From: Euzebyaceae bacterium
GTDB lineage: Bacteria > Actinomycetota > Nitriliruptoria > Euzebyales > Egibacteraceae
Direction of reading: 5' to 3'
Assembly (NCBI GenBank): GCA_013698135.1
Contig: JACCVM010000066.1
Location: 1 to 29,080 of the forward strand
DNA length: 29,080 nt
Shown: in pieces, positions 1-7,410 of the stretch
Position numbering within the stretch: the first letter of the stretch is position 1
Layout: each line of letters starts with the position of its first letter
Translations under genes and position numbers: made by a program
Notes under the pieces: generated by a model
Told to the model about the DNA's origin: nothing
The model's input: the letters and a program-made list of their open reading frames with translations, nothing else
Database searches by the model: none

Positions 1-104
1 CCCGTTCGCCGGTCTCCACACCCCGAAGGGTGCTTCTCCCTCGACTTGCATGTGTTAGGCGCGCCGCCAGCGTTCGTCCTGAGCCAGGATCAAACTCTCC
101 ATTA
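1..104 (-). rRNA. rrs: 16S ribosomal RNA, 5' end (partial)
   Basis: Read on the minus strand, positions 102 down to 71 give the universal 16S start, including AGAGTTTGATCCTGGCTCAG followed by GACGAACGCTGGCGGCG. The conserved CCTAACACATGCAAGTCGA and the start of the V1 hairpin (GCACCCTTCGGGGTG) come next. Only about 100 nt are present; the gene continues beyond the left edge. The mature 5' end is placed a few bases before the conserved GAGTTTGAT and could be off by a few nt. The sequence is bacterial, but this fragment is too short for reliable placement below phylum. Confidence 0.97.
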
Positions 105-116
105 GAGATCTGCAAA

Positions 117-136
117 CGCGAGCCCGAGGGCTCGCG
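117..136 (-). other. hairpin just upstream of 16S (pre-rRNA processing stem candidate)
   Basis: CGCGAGCCC and GGGCTCGCG form a perfect 9-bp stem with a 2-nt loop, about 13 nt before the 16S 5' end. A structure here suits pre-16S leader folding or RNase processing. The role is inferred from position only. Confidence 0.5.
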
Positions 137-343
137 GCCGATCAGATCCGTGGATGAAGAGCCAACCGTGCACAGCGCCGCAAAGGACTACGGCAATGCT
201 GCGTGGCCACGGTTGTCTGTGATCCGGTTCGAGAACAGCTGACTTAAAGCTGTCCGGAACCAGAGTCATACGTCCACCTTATTTCACGGTGCTGATCCGT
301 CGCACGCACAAGGCGTGCTGGCGGGACCGATCCCAAAGGCGGG

Positions 344-355
344 GTGCATATGCAC
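344..355. repeat. 12-bp perfect palindrome in the rRNA leader
   Basis: GTGCATATGCAC is self-complementary and lies 15 nt beyond the boxA-like site in the direction of rRNA transcription. It could be a protein site or part of leader RNA folding. There is no further support. Confidence 0.35.
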
Positions 356-370
356 TGGCTTTTGGCACAC

Positions 371-386
371 TGTGCAGTTTTCAAGG
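371..386 (-). promoter_or_regulatory. boxA-like antitermination segment
   Basis: The minus strand reads CCTTGAAAACTGCACA, followed by GTGTGCCAAAAGCCAGTG. This closely resembles the TTGAAAACTGAACA...AAAAGCCA stretch found in leaders of Gram-positive rRNA operons, where Nus factors assemble. It lies downstream of the 561-590 promoter and upstream of 16S, as expected. Confidence 0.6.
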
Positions 387-560
387 AGCGGGATGCGCTC
401 GTCCCGAGTTCCTACCGCCGGTGCAGCTTCAGCATGCTAGCTGTGCGGCGGTCGGCTTTCGGACGCCTACGCGCGAGATCTCACGACCCCAGTTTCGCGC
501 TCGGCCGAACTTGGCCACGAGCCGCCGGACTGATTTCGGTGTCCGATACGGCGGAGCGGA

Positions 561-590
561 AACCTACGTTGCGTCGGTCGTCGGTGTCAA
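561..590 (-). promoter_or_regulatory. probable rRNA operon promoter
   Basis: The minus strand carries TTGACA (585-590), an 18-nt spacer, and TAGGTT (561-566). The -35 is a perfect consensus for the housekeeping sigma factor and the -10 is a good actinobacterial match. It points at 16S with the boxA-like segment between them. It lies about 150 nt past the tyrS stop, so rRNA need not depend on tyrS read-through. Confidence 0.65.
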
Positions 591-741
591 GCCCGCCCTC
601 AGAACCCGTTGGGCTCGTCGTCGCGGCATGGTCCCCGCCGACCGGATGCAACGGTACCTGCCGAACCGACCACCTGCAACTCATCCCGCTCGACATCGGG
701 GACTCGGCAACGAGGTTCACAGCCCCCACGGGCCGTACGGA

Positions 742-1959
742 TCATCCGGTCAGCCGAGCGAAGCGGCGCTTGCCGACCTGCAAGACGCTGCCGGTCAGCT
801 GCCCACGGGAGAAGCGCCCCCGCCAGTCCTGCGCCACCCGTCCGTCGACTCGCACCGCGCCCTGCGCGGTCAGCCGCCTGGCCTCGGAGGTGCTGGCGCA
901 CAGCCCGGCAGCGACCAGCAGATCGGCCAAGCCCCACTCGGCACGCTCTCCGAGCTTGAACGAACCGATGTCATCGGGGATGCCACGGTCCCGGAACTGG
1001 ACATTGAAGCGTGCCTCGGCCCCGGCCACCGCCGGTGGCGAGTGGTACAGCCCCACGATCTCGCGGGCCAGACGCCGCTTGGTCTCGCCCGGATGCAGCT
1101 TGCCCGACGACAACCCGGCGCTGATCTCGGCGACCTGGTCGGCAGCGACGTCGGTAACCAACCGGAAGTACTTGTCCATCAGCGCGTCCGGGATACGCAT
1201 CACCTTGCCGAACATCTCGCCCGCCGGCTCCTCCACCCCGATCGCGTTACCCAGGCTCTTGGACATCTTCGCCGCGCCGTCGATGCCCTCGATGAGGGGC
1301 ATGGTGACCACGCACTGGGGGTCCTGGCCCTCGTCGGCCTGCAGGTCGCGTCCCACCAGCAGGTTGAAGGTCTGATCGGTGCCGCCCAGCTCGACGTCGG
1401 CCCGCACCGCCACCGAGTCGTAGCCCTGAAGCAGCGGGTAGAGGAACTCGCTGACGGCGATGGGCCGGCGCTGGGCGTAGCGCGCCGCGAAGTCAGCCCG
1501 CTCCAGCATCTGCGCCACGGTCATCCGCGCCGTCAGCCGCAACACCTCGGGCATACCGAGGCCCGACAACCAGTCGCGGTTGTCCACGATCTGCAGCGGA
1601 GCCGCGTCGATCACCTTGCGGACCTGGGTCAGGTAGGTGGCCGCGTTGGCCTGGACTTGCTCTGGGGTGAGCCGGGGACGCGTGGTGGAGCGGTCCGAGG
1701 GGTCGCCGACCTGCGCGGTGAACCCCCCGATGATCAGGACCGCGGTGTGACCCAGCCGCTGGAAGTCACGCAGCTTGCGCAAGACCACCGCGTGCCCGAG
1801 GTGGATGTCCGGGCTGGTCGGATCGACACCGAACTTGACTCGCAACGGTGGACGCTCGCCGCGAGCCACGGCCGCGACCTTGCGTTCGAACTCGTCGGCG
1901 GGCAGGACCTGCTCCACACCGTCAAGCAGGACACGCAACTGTTCAGCCGGGCTGGTCAT
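742..1959 (-). CDS. tyrS: tyrosyl-tRNA synthetase
   Basis: Cytoplasmic class I aminoacyl-tRNA synthetase that charges tRNA-Tyr. The 405-residue length suits the bacterial family. The HIGH-type ATP motif is HLGH at residues 53-56, within DIHLGHAVVLRKL. The KMSKS loop is KMSKSLGN at 231-238. GGTDQTFNLLVGRD near 192-205 is the Tyr-binding region, and the C-terminal ~65 residues resemble the S4 RNA-binding domain. The short 'FGVDPT' entry and 'GDPSDRS' loop look like the TyrZ-type subgroup rather than E. coli TyrS. The ATG start is 68 bp from the divergent PBP gene. A TATAGC hexamer ends 8 nt before the ATG and there is no obvious ribosome site, so the mRNA may be leaderless or nearly so. Confidence 0.96.
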   Translation of the reverse strand: MTSPAEQLRVLLDGVEQVLPADEFERKVAAVARGERPPLRVKFGVDPTSPDIHLGHAVVLRKLRDFQRLGHTAVLIIGGFTAQVGDPSDRSTTRPRLTPEQVQANAATYLTQVRKVIDAAPLQIVDNRDWLSGLGMPEVLRLTARMTVAQMLERADFAARYAQRRPIAVSEFLYPLLQGYDSVAVRADVELGGTDQTFNLLVGRDLQADEGQDPQCVVTMPLIEGIDGAAKMSKSLGNAIGVEEPAGEMFGKVMRIPDALMDKYFRLVTDVAADQVAEISAGLSSGKLHPGETKRRLAREIVGLYHSPPAVAGAEARFNVQFRDRGIPDDIGSFKLGERAEWGLADLLVAAGLCASTSEARRLTAQGAVRVDGRVAQDWRGRFSRGQLTGSVLQVGKRRFARLTG

Positions 1960-1967
1960 ATGCCGAG

Positions 1968-1973
1968 GCTATA
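1968..1973 (-). promoter_or_regulatory. candidate -10 element for tyrS
   Basis: TATAGC on the minus strand ends 8 nt before the tyrS ATG, the spacing expected for a leaderless or nearly leaderless transcript. No -35 is obvious. The plus-strand reading of the same bases (CTATAC) could serve the divergent PBP gene instead. Confidence 0.35.
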
Positions 1974-2027
1974 CAAGCGGGCCGCTGGATCCGCGCCCCG
2001 CTTCCCCCGGCGACAGGGCTTGCACGG

Positions 2028-4469
2028 ATGGCTCGCACCGCCACGCACCACATCGTTGCCGCAGCGCTCGTCGTGGCGGCCATTGCGGGCTGCGCGCCGG
2101 TGCTACGGCTGCAACCCACTCCCGGCGTTGCCTTGCCGCCGCCAACACAGACCAGCCAAGTGCTTGCCGCCGACGGCTCCGTGCTGGCCGACCTGCACGG
2201 TGAGCAGGACCGCGAGATCGTCCCGTTGGTCGAGGTGCCTGCGGTGGTGCGCGATGCCGTCATCGCCGTGGAAGACGCCCGCTTCTATGACCACGCCGGG
2301 GTCGACGCCCGCGCCATCGCCCGCGCAGTAGTGCACAACACCCGAGCCGGCGAGATCGACCAGGGCGGGTCCACGATCACCCAGCAGTTGGCCAAGAACG
2401 CCGTGGTGGGCTCGGCGCGGACGTTGCGTCGCAAGCTGTCGGAGGCCGGCGTCGCCTTGCAGCTCGAGCGGCGCTACAGCAAAGACGAGATCCTCGAGCG
2501 CTACCTGAACACGGTCTACTTCGGCAACGGTGCCTACGGGGTGCAGACCGCGTCGCGCCGCTACTTCGGCATCGACGTCAGCGATCTGCGACTCGGCCAG
2601 GCGGCGCTGCTGGCGGCGTTGCTGCGGTCACCGGCCGACTACGACCCCTACCGCCACCCTCGCCGAGCCCGAGCCCGCCGAGATCTGGTGCTGGGCCTGA
2701 TGCGGCAACAACGGATGGCTGGCGCCGGCGCGGTCACCACCGCCCGCGGCAGCCAGCTGGGCATCGTGGCCGCGCCACAGCGCGACGACTGGCGCGCCCC
2801 GTGGTTTGTCGACCATGTCGTGGACGAGTTGCACCACGACCGCCGCTTCGTGGCGCTGGGCGCCGATCCGGCCGATCGTGCGCAGGCGCTGTTCGGCGGT
2901 GGGCTGCGGATCTCCACGACCCTGGACCCGGTCTGGCAGGCAGCCGCCGAGCAGGCGGTCGCCGACACACTGACCGCGCCTGATGACCCGTACGCGGCGG
3001 TGGTCGCCATCGACCCGGCGACCGGCGGGATCCGGGCGCTGGTCGGCGGTCGGCGCTATGACGACGACATTCCCTACGCCCGCTACAACCTGGCGACGGA
3101 CGCCGCTCGGCAGCCCGGATCAGCCTTCAAGCAGCTCGTGTTGGCCACCGCCATCGCCCAGGGCCACGAGCTGGACGACATCTTTCCCGGCGGCCCTCGT
3201 GTGGTCTTGCCGCCTCGCCCGGGCGAGCCTGAGCCCTACCCAGTGGACAACTACGACTCCCATGACTACGGCCCACTGACCTTGCGCGACGCCACCGCCT
3301 ACAGCGTCAACGTCGTGTACGCCCGCCTCATCGCCGCGGTCGGGCCGGAGGCCGTCGTGGACACCGCCCAGCGTGCGGGGGTGCGGCGCGACCTGGCCGC
3401 CGTGCGCTCGCTGGCGCTGGGCACCCAGGAAGTGTCGCCGCTGGAGATGGCCTCGGTGCAGGCGACGCTCGCCGCCGGTGGGATCTACCACGCCCCCAGC
3501 GTGGTCACGCGCATCACCGACGCCGACGGAACCGTCCTGTACCAGCGGGGTACACCGCGCGGAAAGCGGGCGATCGACCGGCCGGTCGCGTGGCTGACGA
3601 CCCAGGCGTTGCAGGGCGTCGTCGGGCATGGGACCGGAGAGCGCGCCAACCTGCACCGGCCCACTGCCGGCAAGACGGGGACGACGCAGCGTGGCGCCGA
3701 CGCCTGGTTCGTCGGCTACACCCCCGACCTGGCCGCGGCCGTGTGGGTCGGCTTTCCCCAGGGCGCTGTCGCCATGGAGCCGCCGCGCACCAGAATCCGA
3801 GTCGAGGGTGGCACCTGGCCCGCCGAGATCTTCGCGCGCCTCGGCAGCCGTGCCCTGGCCGACGTGCCGGCGCACGACTTCGGTGTTCCCGCGGCGGCGC
3901 TGTCGACCGTCGAGGTCGACGCCAGCCGCAACTGCCTGCCAAACCGGTACACACCGCCCGAGCTGCGGTCCCAGCGGTCGTACCTGAAAGGCACCGAGCC
4001 CACGCGGATCTGCCGAGAGCCCGCAGGACCGCCTTCGACCGACGTGCCGGATGTCCAGGGACTGTGGCTGCCCACGGCGCGGCGTCTGCTGCAGGAGGCC
4101 GGCTTCGACGTCGACCAACAGCCCGAGCACAGTCCCACCCTGCCCCCCGGCTATGTGACCCGTCAGGACCCCGAACCCGGCCTGGGCCAGCGCCTGGACG
4201 ACGGCTACGTCGTGCACCTCAACGTGTCGACGGCCGGCTCGGCCACCGCCGCGGTCCCCGACGTGCTCAACGCCAGCCTGTCGGAGGCGACCGCCGTCCT
4301 GACCAAGGCCGGCTTCGTCGTCGACCTGCACGACGAGTGCCCAGGCGGCAGCGGCGCGTGCATGGGTTCACAGACCCGCCCCGGCAGCGTCTGGGAGCAA
4401 CAGCCCGACGCCGGCGCGACCATGCCGGTGCACTCCCCGGTGCGGCTGTTCGCCTACCCCACCGGCTGA
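2028..4469 (+). CDS. class A penicillin-binding protein with two PASTA domains and a lipobox
   Basis: Bifunctional peptidoglycan synthase: glycosyltransferase plus DD-transpeptidase, acting outside the membrane. The GT51 domain (about 45-215) carries EDARFYDH with Glu82 and GGSTITQQLAKN at 113-124. The transpeptidase has SAFK (Ser365, Lys368), SVN (426-428) and KTG (549-551). Two PASTA repeats follow at about 672-734 and 742-808, a layout known from actinobacterial PonA-type enzymes. I chose the ATG at 2028 because it gives a signal-like N-terminus; an in-frame ATG 180 nt upstream lies inside tyrS. The N-terminus is odd: a hydrophobic run of only about 13 residues (9-21) ends in IAGC, a good lipobox with Cys22. 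It may therefore be a lipoprotein instead of having the usual membrane helix. The protein is 813 residues. Confidence 0.93.
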   Translation: MARTATHHIVAAALVVAAIAGCAPVLRLQPTPGVALPPPTQTSQVLAADGSVLADLHGEQDREIVPLVEVPAVVRDAVIAVEDARFYDHAGVDARAIARAVVHNTRAGEIDQGGSTITQQLAKNAVVGSARTLRRKLSEAGVALQLERRYSKDEILERYLNTVYFGNGAYGVQTASRRYFGIDVSDLRLGQAALLAALLRSPADYDPYRHPRRARARRDLVLGLMRQQRMAGAGAVTTARGSQLGIVAAPQRDDWRAPWFVDHVVDELHHDRRFVALGADPADRAQALFGGGLRISTTLDPVWQAAAEQAVADTLTAPDDPYAAVVAIDPATGGIRALVGGRRYDDDIPYARYNLATDAARQPGSAFKQLVLATAIAQGHELDDIFPGGPRVVLPPRPGEPEPYPVDNYDSHDYGPLTLRDATAYSVNVVYARLIAAVGPEAVVDTAQRAGVRRDLAAVRSLALGTQEVSPLEMASVQATLAAGGIYHAPSVVTRITDADGTVLYQRGTPRGKRAIDRPVAWLTTQALQGVVGHGTGERANLHRPTAGKTGTTQRGADAWFVGYTPDLAAAVWVGFPQGAVAMEPPRTRIRVEGGTWPAEIFARLGSRALADVPAHDFGVPAAALSTVEVDASRNCLPNRYTPPELRSQRSYLKGTEPTRICREPAGPPSTDVPDVQGLWLPTARRLLQEAGFDVDQQPEHSPTLPPGYVTRQDPEPGLGQRLDDGYVVHLNVSTAGSATAAVPDVLNASLSEATAVLTKAGFVVDLHDECPGGSGACMGSQTRPGSVWEQQPDAGATMPVHSPVRLFAYPTG

Positions 4470-4514
4470 GCTGTGCACTGCGCCCGCCGCAGCGGCCGCA
4501 CGGACACGCCACGA

Positions 4515-5108
4515 TCACTGCGGTGCCGGTGCTCGAGGGCTGCGCTTGTAGGACGAAACCCACGGCGAGCCGGGAACCCAGAACCGCCACGGGATGTCGG
4601 CGGCGACGGAGACGCCAACCCGGGGACCGCACAGTATCTCCGACTTGAAGCCGTCGTCGGCGAAGCGCAAGAGCCCCTGCCCGCACACGTCGGAACCGCT
4701 GTGCTCCCGCTGCAGGCCGTACGCCTGCCCGAGCCGGCCGGGTCCGCGCAACAGGTCACGGTCGCGCGCCGCCCCTCGTCGCTGGCGCATGCAGGCCAGA
4801 CCCTCCAGCGGCATGGCCGCGCGCAGCAGGCAGCCCTCGGCGATGCCGTCGGTACCCGTGGCGATGTTCAGGCACCAGTGCATCCCGTAGCTGAAGTAGA
4901 CGTAGGCGTGGCCAGGCGGTCCGTACAGCGGCTCGTTGCGCGCTGTGCGCCGCTGGTAGGCGTGGCAGGCCGGGTCGTCCTGCTGGTAGGCCTCCGTCTC
5001 CACGATGCGTGCGACCAAGCCTTCGGCCGGCTTGGTCAACAGCTTGCCGAGCAGGTCGGCGGCGACCTGCGGAGCGGGGCGGGCGAAGAAACCGCGATGC
5101 AGCAGCAA
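4515..5108 (-). CDS. mpg: 3-methyladenine DNA glycosylase (AAG/Mpg family)
   Basis: Base-excision repair enzyme that removes alkylated and deaminated purines. The AAG fold signatures are present: LLGKLL near the N-terminus and the catalytic-Glu motif RIVETEAY at about 34-41. GHAYVYFSYGMHWCLNI at about 66-82 and LLRAAMPLEG follow, then GPGRLGQAYG, the substrate-pocket segment. At 197 residues the length is typical. The start is TTG, placed because it lies 4 nt after the polX stop and leads directly into the family N-terminus. The gene is evidently cotranscribed with polX. Mycobacteria also keep mpg next to tyrS; here a PBP gene separates the two. The C-terminal tail beyond FWVPGSPWVS is not conserved. 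It converges with the PBP gene across 45 nt. Confidence 0.93.
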   Translation of the reverse strand: MLLHRGFFARPAPQVAADLLGKLLTKPAEGLVARIVETEAYQQDDPACHAYQRRTARNEPLYGPPGHAYVYFSYGMHWCLNIATGTDGIAEGCLLRAAMPLEGLACMRQRRGAARDRDLLRGPGRLGQAYGLQREHSGSDVCGQGLLRFADDGFKSEILCGPRVGVSVAADIPWRFWVPGSPWVSSYKRSPRAPAPQ

Positions 5109-5140
5109 TGCGCTACCGCGCTCGGCTACGGGAGCGCTTG
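5109..5140 (+). repeat. short repeat-like element D (polX end / mpg start)
   Basis: TGCGCTACCGCGCTCGGCTA followed by CGGGAGCGCT. It matches the sequence inside pheT (20036-20067) at 26 of 32 positions without gaps. It can fold as GCGCTC-ggctacgg-GAGCGC. It encodes the last codons and stop of polX and abuts the TTG of mpg. By chance alone one or two such matches are expected in a window of this size and GC content, so membership in a family is tentative. Confidence 0.35.
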
Positions 5141-6855
5141 TCCTGGGTGAACGTCAAGACGCGGTCGAGGTCGCCGCAGTTGAGCACCAGCTCCGGAGTG
5201 GCCCAGCCGCGCTGTGCCGTGGCCACGCCGTAGCGCATGCTCGCCAGGTCACCGACGCTGTGCGCATCACAGGAGATGGTCAGCGTCACGCCGGCGTCCA
5301 CCGCGCGGCGCACCATCTCGCCCGACAGATCCAGGCGCCGCGGCGAGGCGTTGATCTCCAGCGCCGTGCGCGTGCCCAACGCAGCCTCCAGAATGGCGTC
5401 CAGATCGACGTCGTAGGCCGGTCGCCGCCCGATGAGGCGCCCGGTCAGGTGGCCGATGGCGTGGACGCTGGGATGTTCCATCGCGGCGATGATCCGAGCC
5501 GTCTGCTCGGGACCGGGCCGGTTCATCAGGGTGTGCACGCTGGCCACGCACCAGTCGAAGCCGGCCAGGAACGCGGGGTCGTAGTCGACGCCACCGTCCA
5601 CGCCGATGTTGAGCTCGGCGCCTTCGAGGATGCGCAGCTCGTACCGCTGTTGGAGCGCCGCGATGGCTTCCCGTCGTGCCAGCATCCGCTCGCGGCTCAG
5701 GCCGTTCATCGGCAGGTCCTCGGCGTGGTCGGTGACCGCCCAGTAGGCATAGCCGCGTTCGGCGGCGGCCGTCACCATCTCCTCCAGCGTCGCCTTGCCG
5801 TCACCGGACCAGTCGCTGTGCCCATGCAGGTCGCCCCGCAGGTCGCCCAGCTGCACCGTCCGCGGCAGCGTGCCGCCGGCCGCGGCCTCGACCTCCCCGG
5901 CGTCCTCACGCATCGGCGGGGGGACCACCGTCATGCCCATCGCCCCATAGACCTCGGCTTCGTCGCGGCTGGCGCGACGTTCTCCTGACTCCCGGTCGAA
6001 CAGGCCGTACTCGTTGAGCGTCAGCCCTCGTCGGACGGCGCGTTCACGAACACGCACGTTGTGGGCCTTGGACCCGGTGAAATAGACCAGCGCGGCACCC
6101 CAGGCGTCCGGCTCGACGACGCGCAGGTCGGCTTGCACGCCGGCGCGGGTGATCACCGAGGTCTTCTTGTCGCCCGCGGCCAGCACCTCGGTGACCAGGT
6201 CGCTGTCGCGGAAGGCAGCGTGCACGGGACCCGGGTCGGTGGCGGCCGCCAGCACGTCGACGTCACCCACGGTCTCGCGCATGCGCCGCAAGCTGCCGGC
6301 AAAGGCAACCTGCTCCACCTCGGGCAGGCGAGCCAGGCGCGCGCACAGCTCTTCGGCGATGGCGATCGCGTCGGCCATGGGAAGGCGCCCCGTGTCCTTG
6401 GCTCCCAGCCGGGACAGCGCCTCACGCAGGTTCACCTCCGTCTTGGGGCCGAGGCCGGGAAGCCCGCGTAGCCGTTCGGTGTCGATCGCCTCGCGCAGTC
6501 CCTGCACCGAGTCAACGCCGAGCTCTTCGTGCAGCAGCCGGGCGGTCTTGGGGCCGAGTCCTGGAACCCGAGTCAGCGCGATGAGGCCGGCTGGCACCGC
6601 CGCGCGCAGCTCGTCGAGCATCCCGATGGAACCGGTCTGCAGGTACTCGCTGATCTTCTTGGCCGTTGAGCTCCCGAGCCCCTTCAGCTGCGACATGTCC
6701 GCCTCGTCCAGCGACGACAGGTCGGCGGTCGCGGCGCCGATGGCCCCGGCGGCCCGCTCGTACGCGCGAACGCGAAAGGAGTCGGCACCCGACAGCTTCA
6801 ACAGGGTCGCGATCTCGGCGAACTGCCGCGCCACATCCTCATTGGTCCATGCCAT
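5113..6855 (-). CDS. polX: family X DNA polymerase / PHP-domain exonuclease (PolX)
   Basis: Bacterial PolX, a gap-filling repair polymerase fused to a PHP metal-dependent 3'-5' exonuclease; 580 residues is the usual length. The N-terminal 8-kDa-like region contains helix-hairpin-helix segments (LKGLGSSTAKK at 57-66, VPGLGPKTA at 97-105, LPGLGPKTE at 132-140). The polymerase palm has GSLRR (187-191) and GDVDV with Asp198 and Asp200; the third Asp is probably Asp243 in QADLRV. The PHP domain has DLHGHSDWS (342-350), Glu411 in EGAEL, His441, and CDAHSVGD (529-536). It sits 4 nt upstream of mpg, giving a two-gene repair unit. The last eight residues (KRSRSRAR) and the stop lie in a short repeat-like sequence at 5109-5140. 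Confidence 0.95.
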   Translation of the reverse strand: MAWTNEDVARQFAEIATLLKLSGADSFRVRAYERAAGAIGAATADLSSLDEADMSQLKGLGSSTAKKISEYLQTGSIGMLDELRAAVPAGLIALTRVPGLGPKTARLLHEELGVDSVQGLREAIDTERLRGLPGLGPKTEVNLREALSRLGAKDTGRLPMADAIAIAEELCARLARLPEVEQVAFAGSLRRMRETVGDVDVLAAATDPGPVHAAFRDSDLVTEVLAAGDKKTSVITRAGVQADLRVVEPDAWGAALVYFTGSKAHNVRVRERAVRRGLTLNEYGLFDRESGERRASRDEAEVYGAMGMTVVPPPMREDAGEVEAAAGGTLPRTVQLGDLRGDLHGHSDWSGDGKATLEEMVTAAAERGYAYWAVTDHAEDLPMNGLSRERMLARREAIAALQQRYELRILEGAELNIGVDGGVDYDPAFLAGFDWCVASVHTLMNRPGPEQTARIIAAMEHPSVHAIGHLTGRLIGRRPAYDVDLDAILEAALGTRTALEINASPRRLDLSGEMVRRAVDAGVTLTISCDAHSVGDLASMRYGVATAQRGWATPELVLNCGDLDRVLTFTQDKRSRSRAR

Positions 6856-6931
6856 CCGCTTGCTCCATCCCTCGGCGAGGTCCTCCGCCGGCTGGCGCGG
6901 GATCGTCGGTGAGTGCGCGAGGCGCCAAGCC

Positions 6932-6937
6932 TAGGAT
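6932..6937 (+). promoter_or_regulatory. candidate -10 element of a leaderless transcript
   Basis: TAGGAT lies 7 nt before the ATG at 6945, the spacing at which transcription would begin on the start codon. A -35 is not clear. Leaderless messages are common in actinobacteria. Confidence 0.4.
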
Positions 6938-6944
6938 GCGGGCA

Positions 6945-7406
6945 ATGGCTGATCAGCAACCGACCCTGCGCATCGGCTCGTGGGCCAAGTCCGGCCAGCT
7001 ACTCGGCCTCGTCGCTGCCATGGACGACGACACGGTCACGCTGTTCGACCCCGGCCAACGCCAGCAGGCGCAGGTACCGCGCAGCCTCGCCGAGGCGGTG
7101 CCGGCGGGCGCCGTGACGGTGACCGTTCGTGTCCAGCTGCCGGTCCCGCACGGGATCGATGAAAACGTGCTGCGGCGCTGGGTCGCCACCCTGACCGACG
7201 AGGTCGTCCGTGAACGGGCGTACGCCGCGCTGGCCGAGGCGGGGCTGGACGAGGGCGCCGCGTTGCCCGTCACCAGCGTCGATGTCGAGCCCGTGGCCTC
7301 AGGAACGATCTGCCTGTGCGGGGCGCGCACGCCGGCGCCGCCCGGCACGCAGCTGCAATGCGCGTCCTGCGGCCGCACGGCGGTGGCGGCGCCCCTTTCT
7401 CGCTGA
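6945..7406 (+). CDS. hypothetical protein with C-terminal four-cysteine (zinc-ribbon-like) module
   Basis: I do not recognise this 153-residue protein. The N-terminal half (about 8-65) alternates short hydrophobic strands and reads like a small beta domain (IGSWAKSGQLLGLVAAMDDD, then VTLFDPG). An acidic helical stretch (74-104) follows. The C-terminus has Cys123-x-Cys125 and Cys139-x-x-Cys142, which looks like a metal-binding ribbon, though the first pair has one intervening residue, not two. There is no signal peptide or membrane segment, so it is probably cytoplasmic. ATG 6945 is preferred because TAGGAT sits 7 nt upstream; ATG 6936 would add three residues. It diverges from polX and converges with the MFS gene, only 4 nt separating the two stop codons. 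Confidence 0.75.
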   Translation: MADQQPTLRIGSWAKSGQLLGLVAAMDDDTVTLFDPGQRQQAQVPRSLAEAVPAGAVTVTVRVQLPVPHGIDENVLRRWVATLTDEVVRERAYAALAEAGLDEGAALPVTSVDVEPVASGTICLCGARTPAPPGTQLQCASCGRTAVAAPLSR

Positions 7407-7410
7407 CCTC

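Larger units (their letters stand above)
105..741 (-). other. rRNA operon leader / tyrS-rrs intergenic region
   Basis: This 637-nt stretch between the tyrS stop and 16S holds no convincing gene. On the minus strand it reads as an rRNA leader. A TTGACA/TAGGTT promoter lies about 455 nt before 16S, a boxA-like antitermination segment lies at 371-386, and several inverted repeats occur nearer 16S. These include a 9-bp hairpin at 117-136 and an 8-bp stem CAACCGTG (163-170) with CACGGTTG (208-215). A second boxA-like TTCTCGAACCGGA lies near 222-238. Open frames crossing the region show no recognisable family and are treated as chance in GC-rich DNA. I see no clear tyrS terminator. Confidence 0.75.

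Noticed and set aside
240..290. Second rRNA promoter using TATGAC as -10
   Set aside because: No acceptable -35 at 16-18 nt; the 561-590 promoter is far better.
1848..2027. N-terminal 60-residue extension of the PBP
   Set aside because: Lies within tyrS, is Arg-rich and would bury the signal sequence; the ATG at 2028 is the sensible start.
289..2331. 680-codon plus-strand open frame across the rRNA leader and tyrS
   Set aside because: Antisense to tyrS with no family resemblance; long stop-free antisense frames are expected at this GC content.
4470..4514. Possible bidirectional terminator between the PBP gene and mpg (GCCGC-a-GCGGC)
   Set aside because: Stem is very short with a single-base loop and no T-tract; could be chance.
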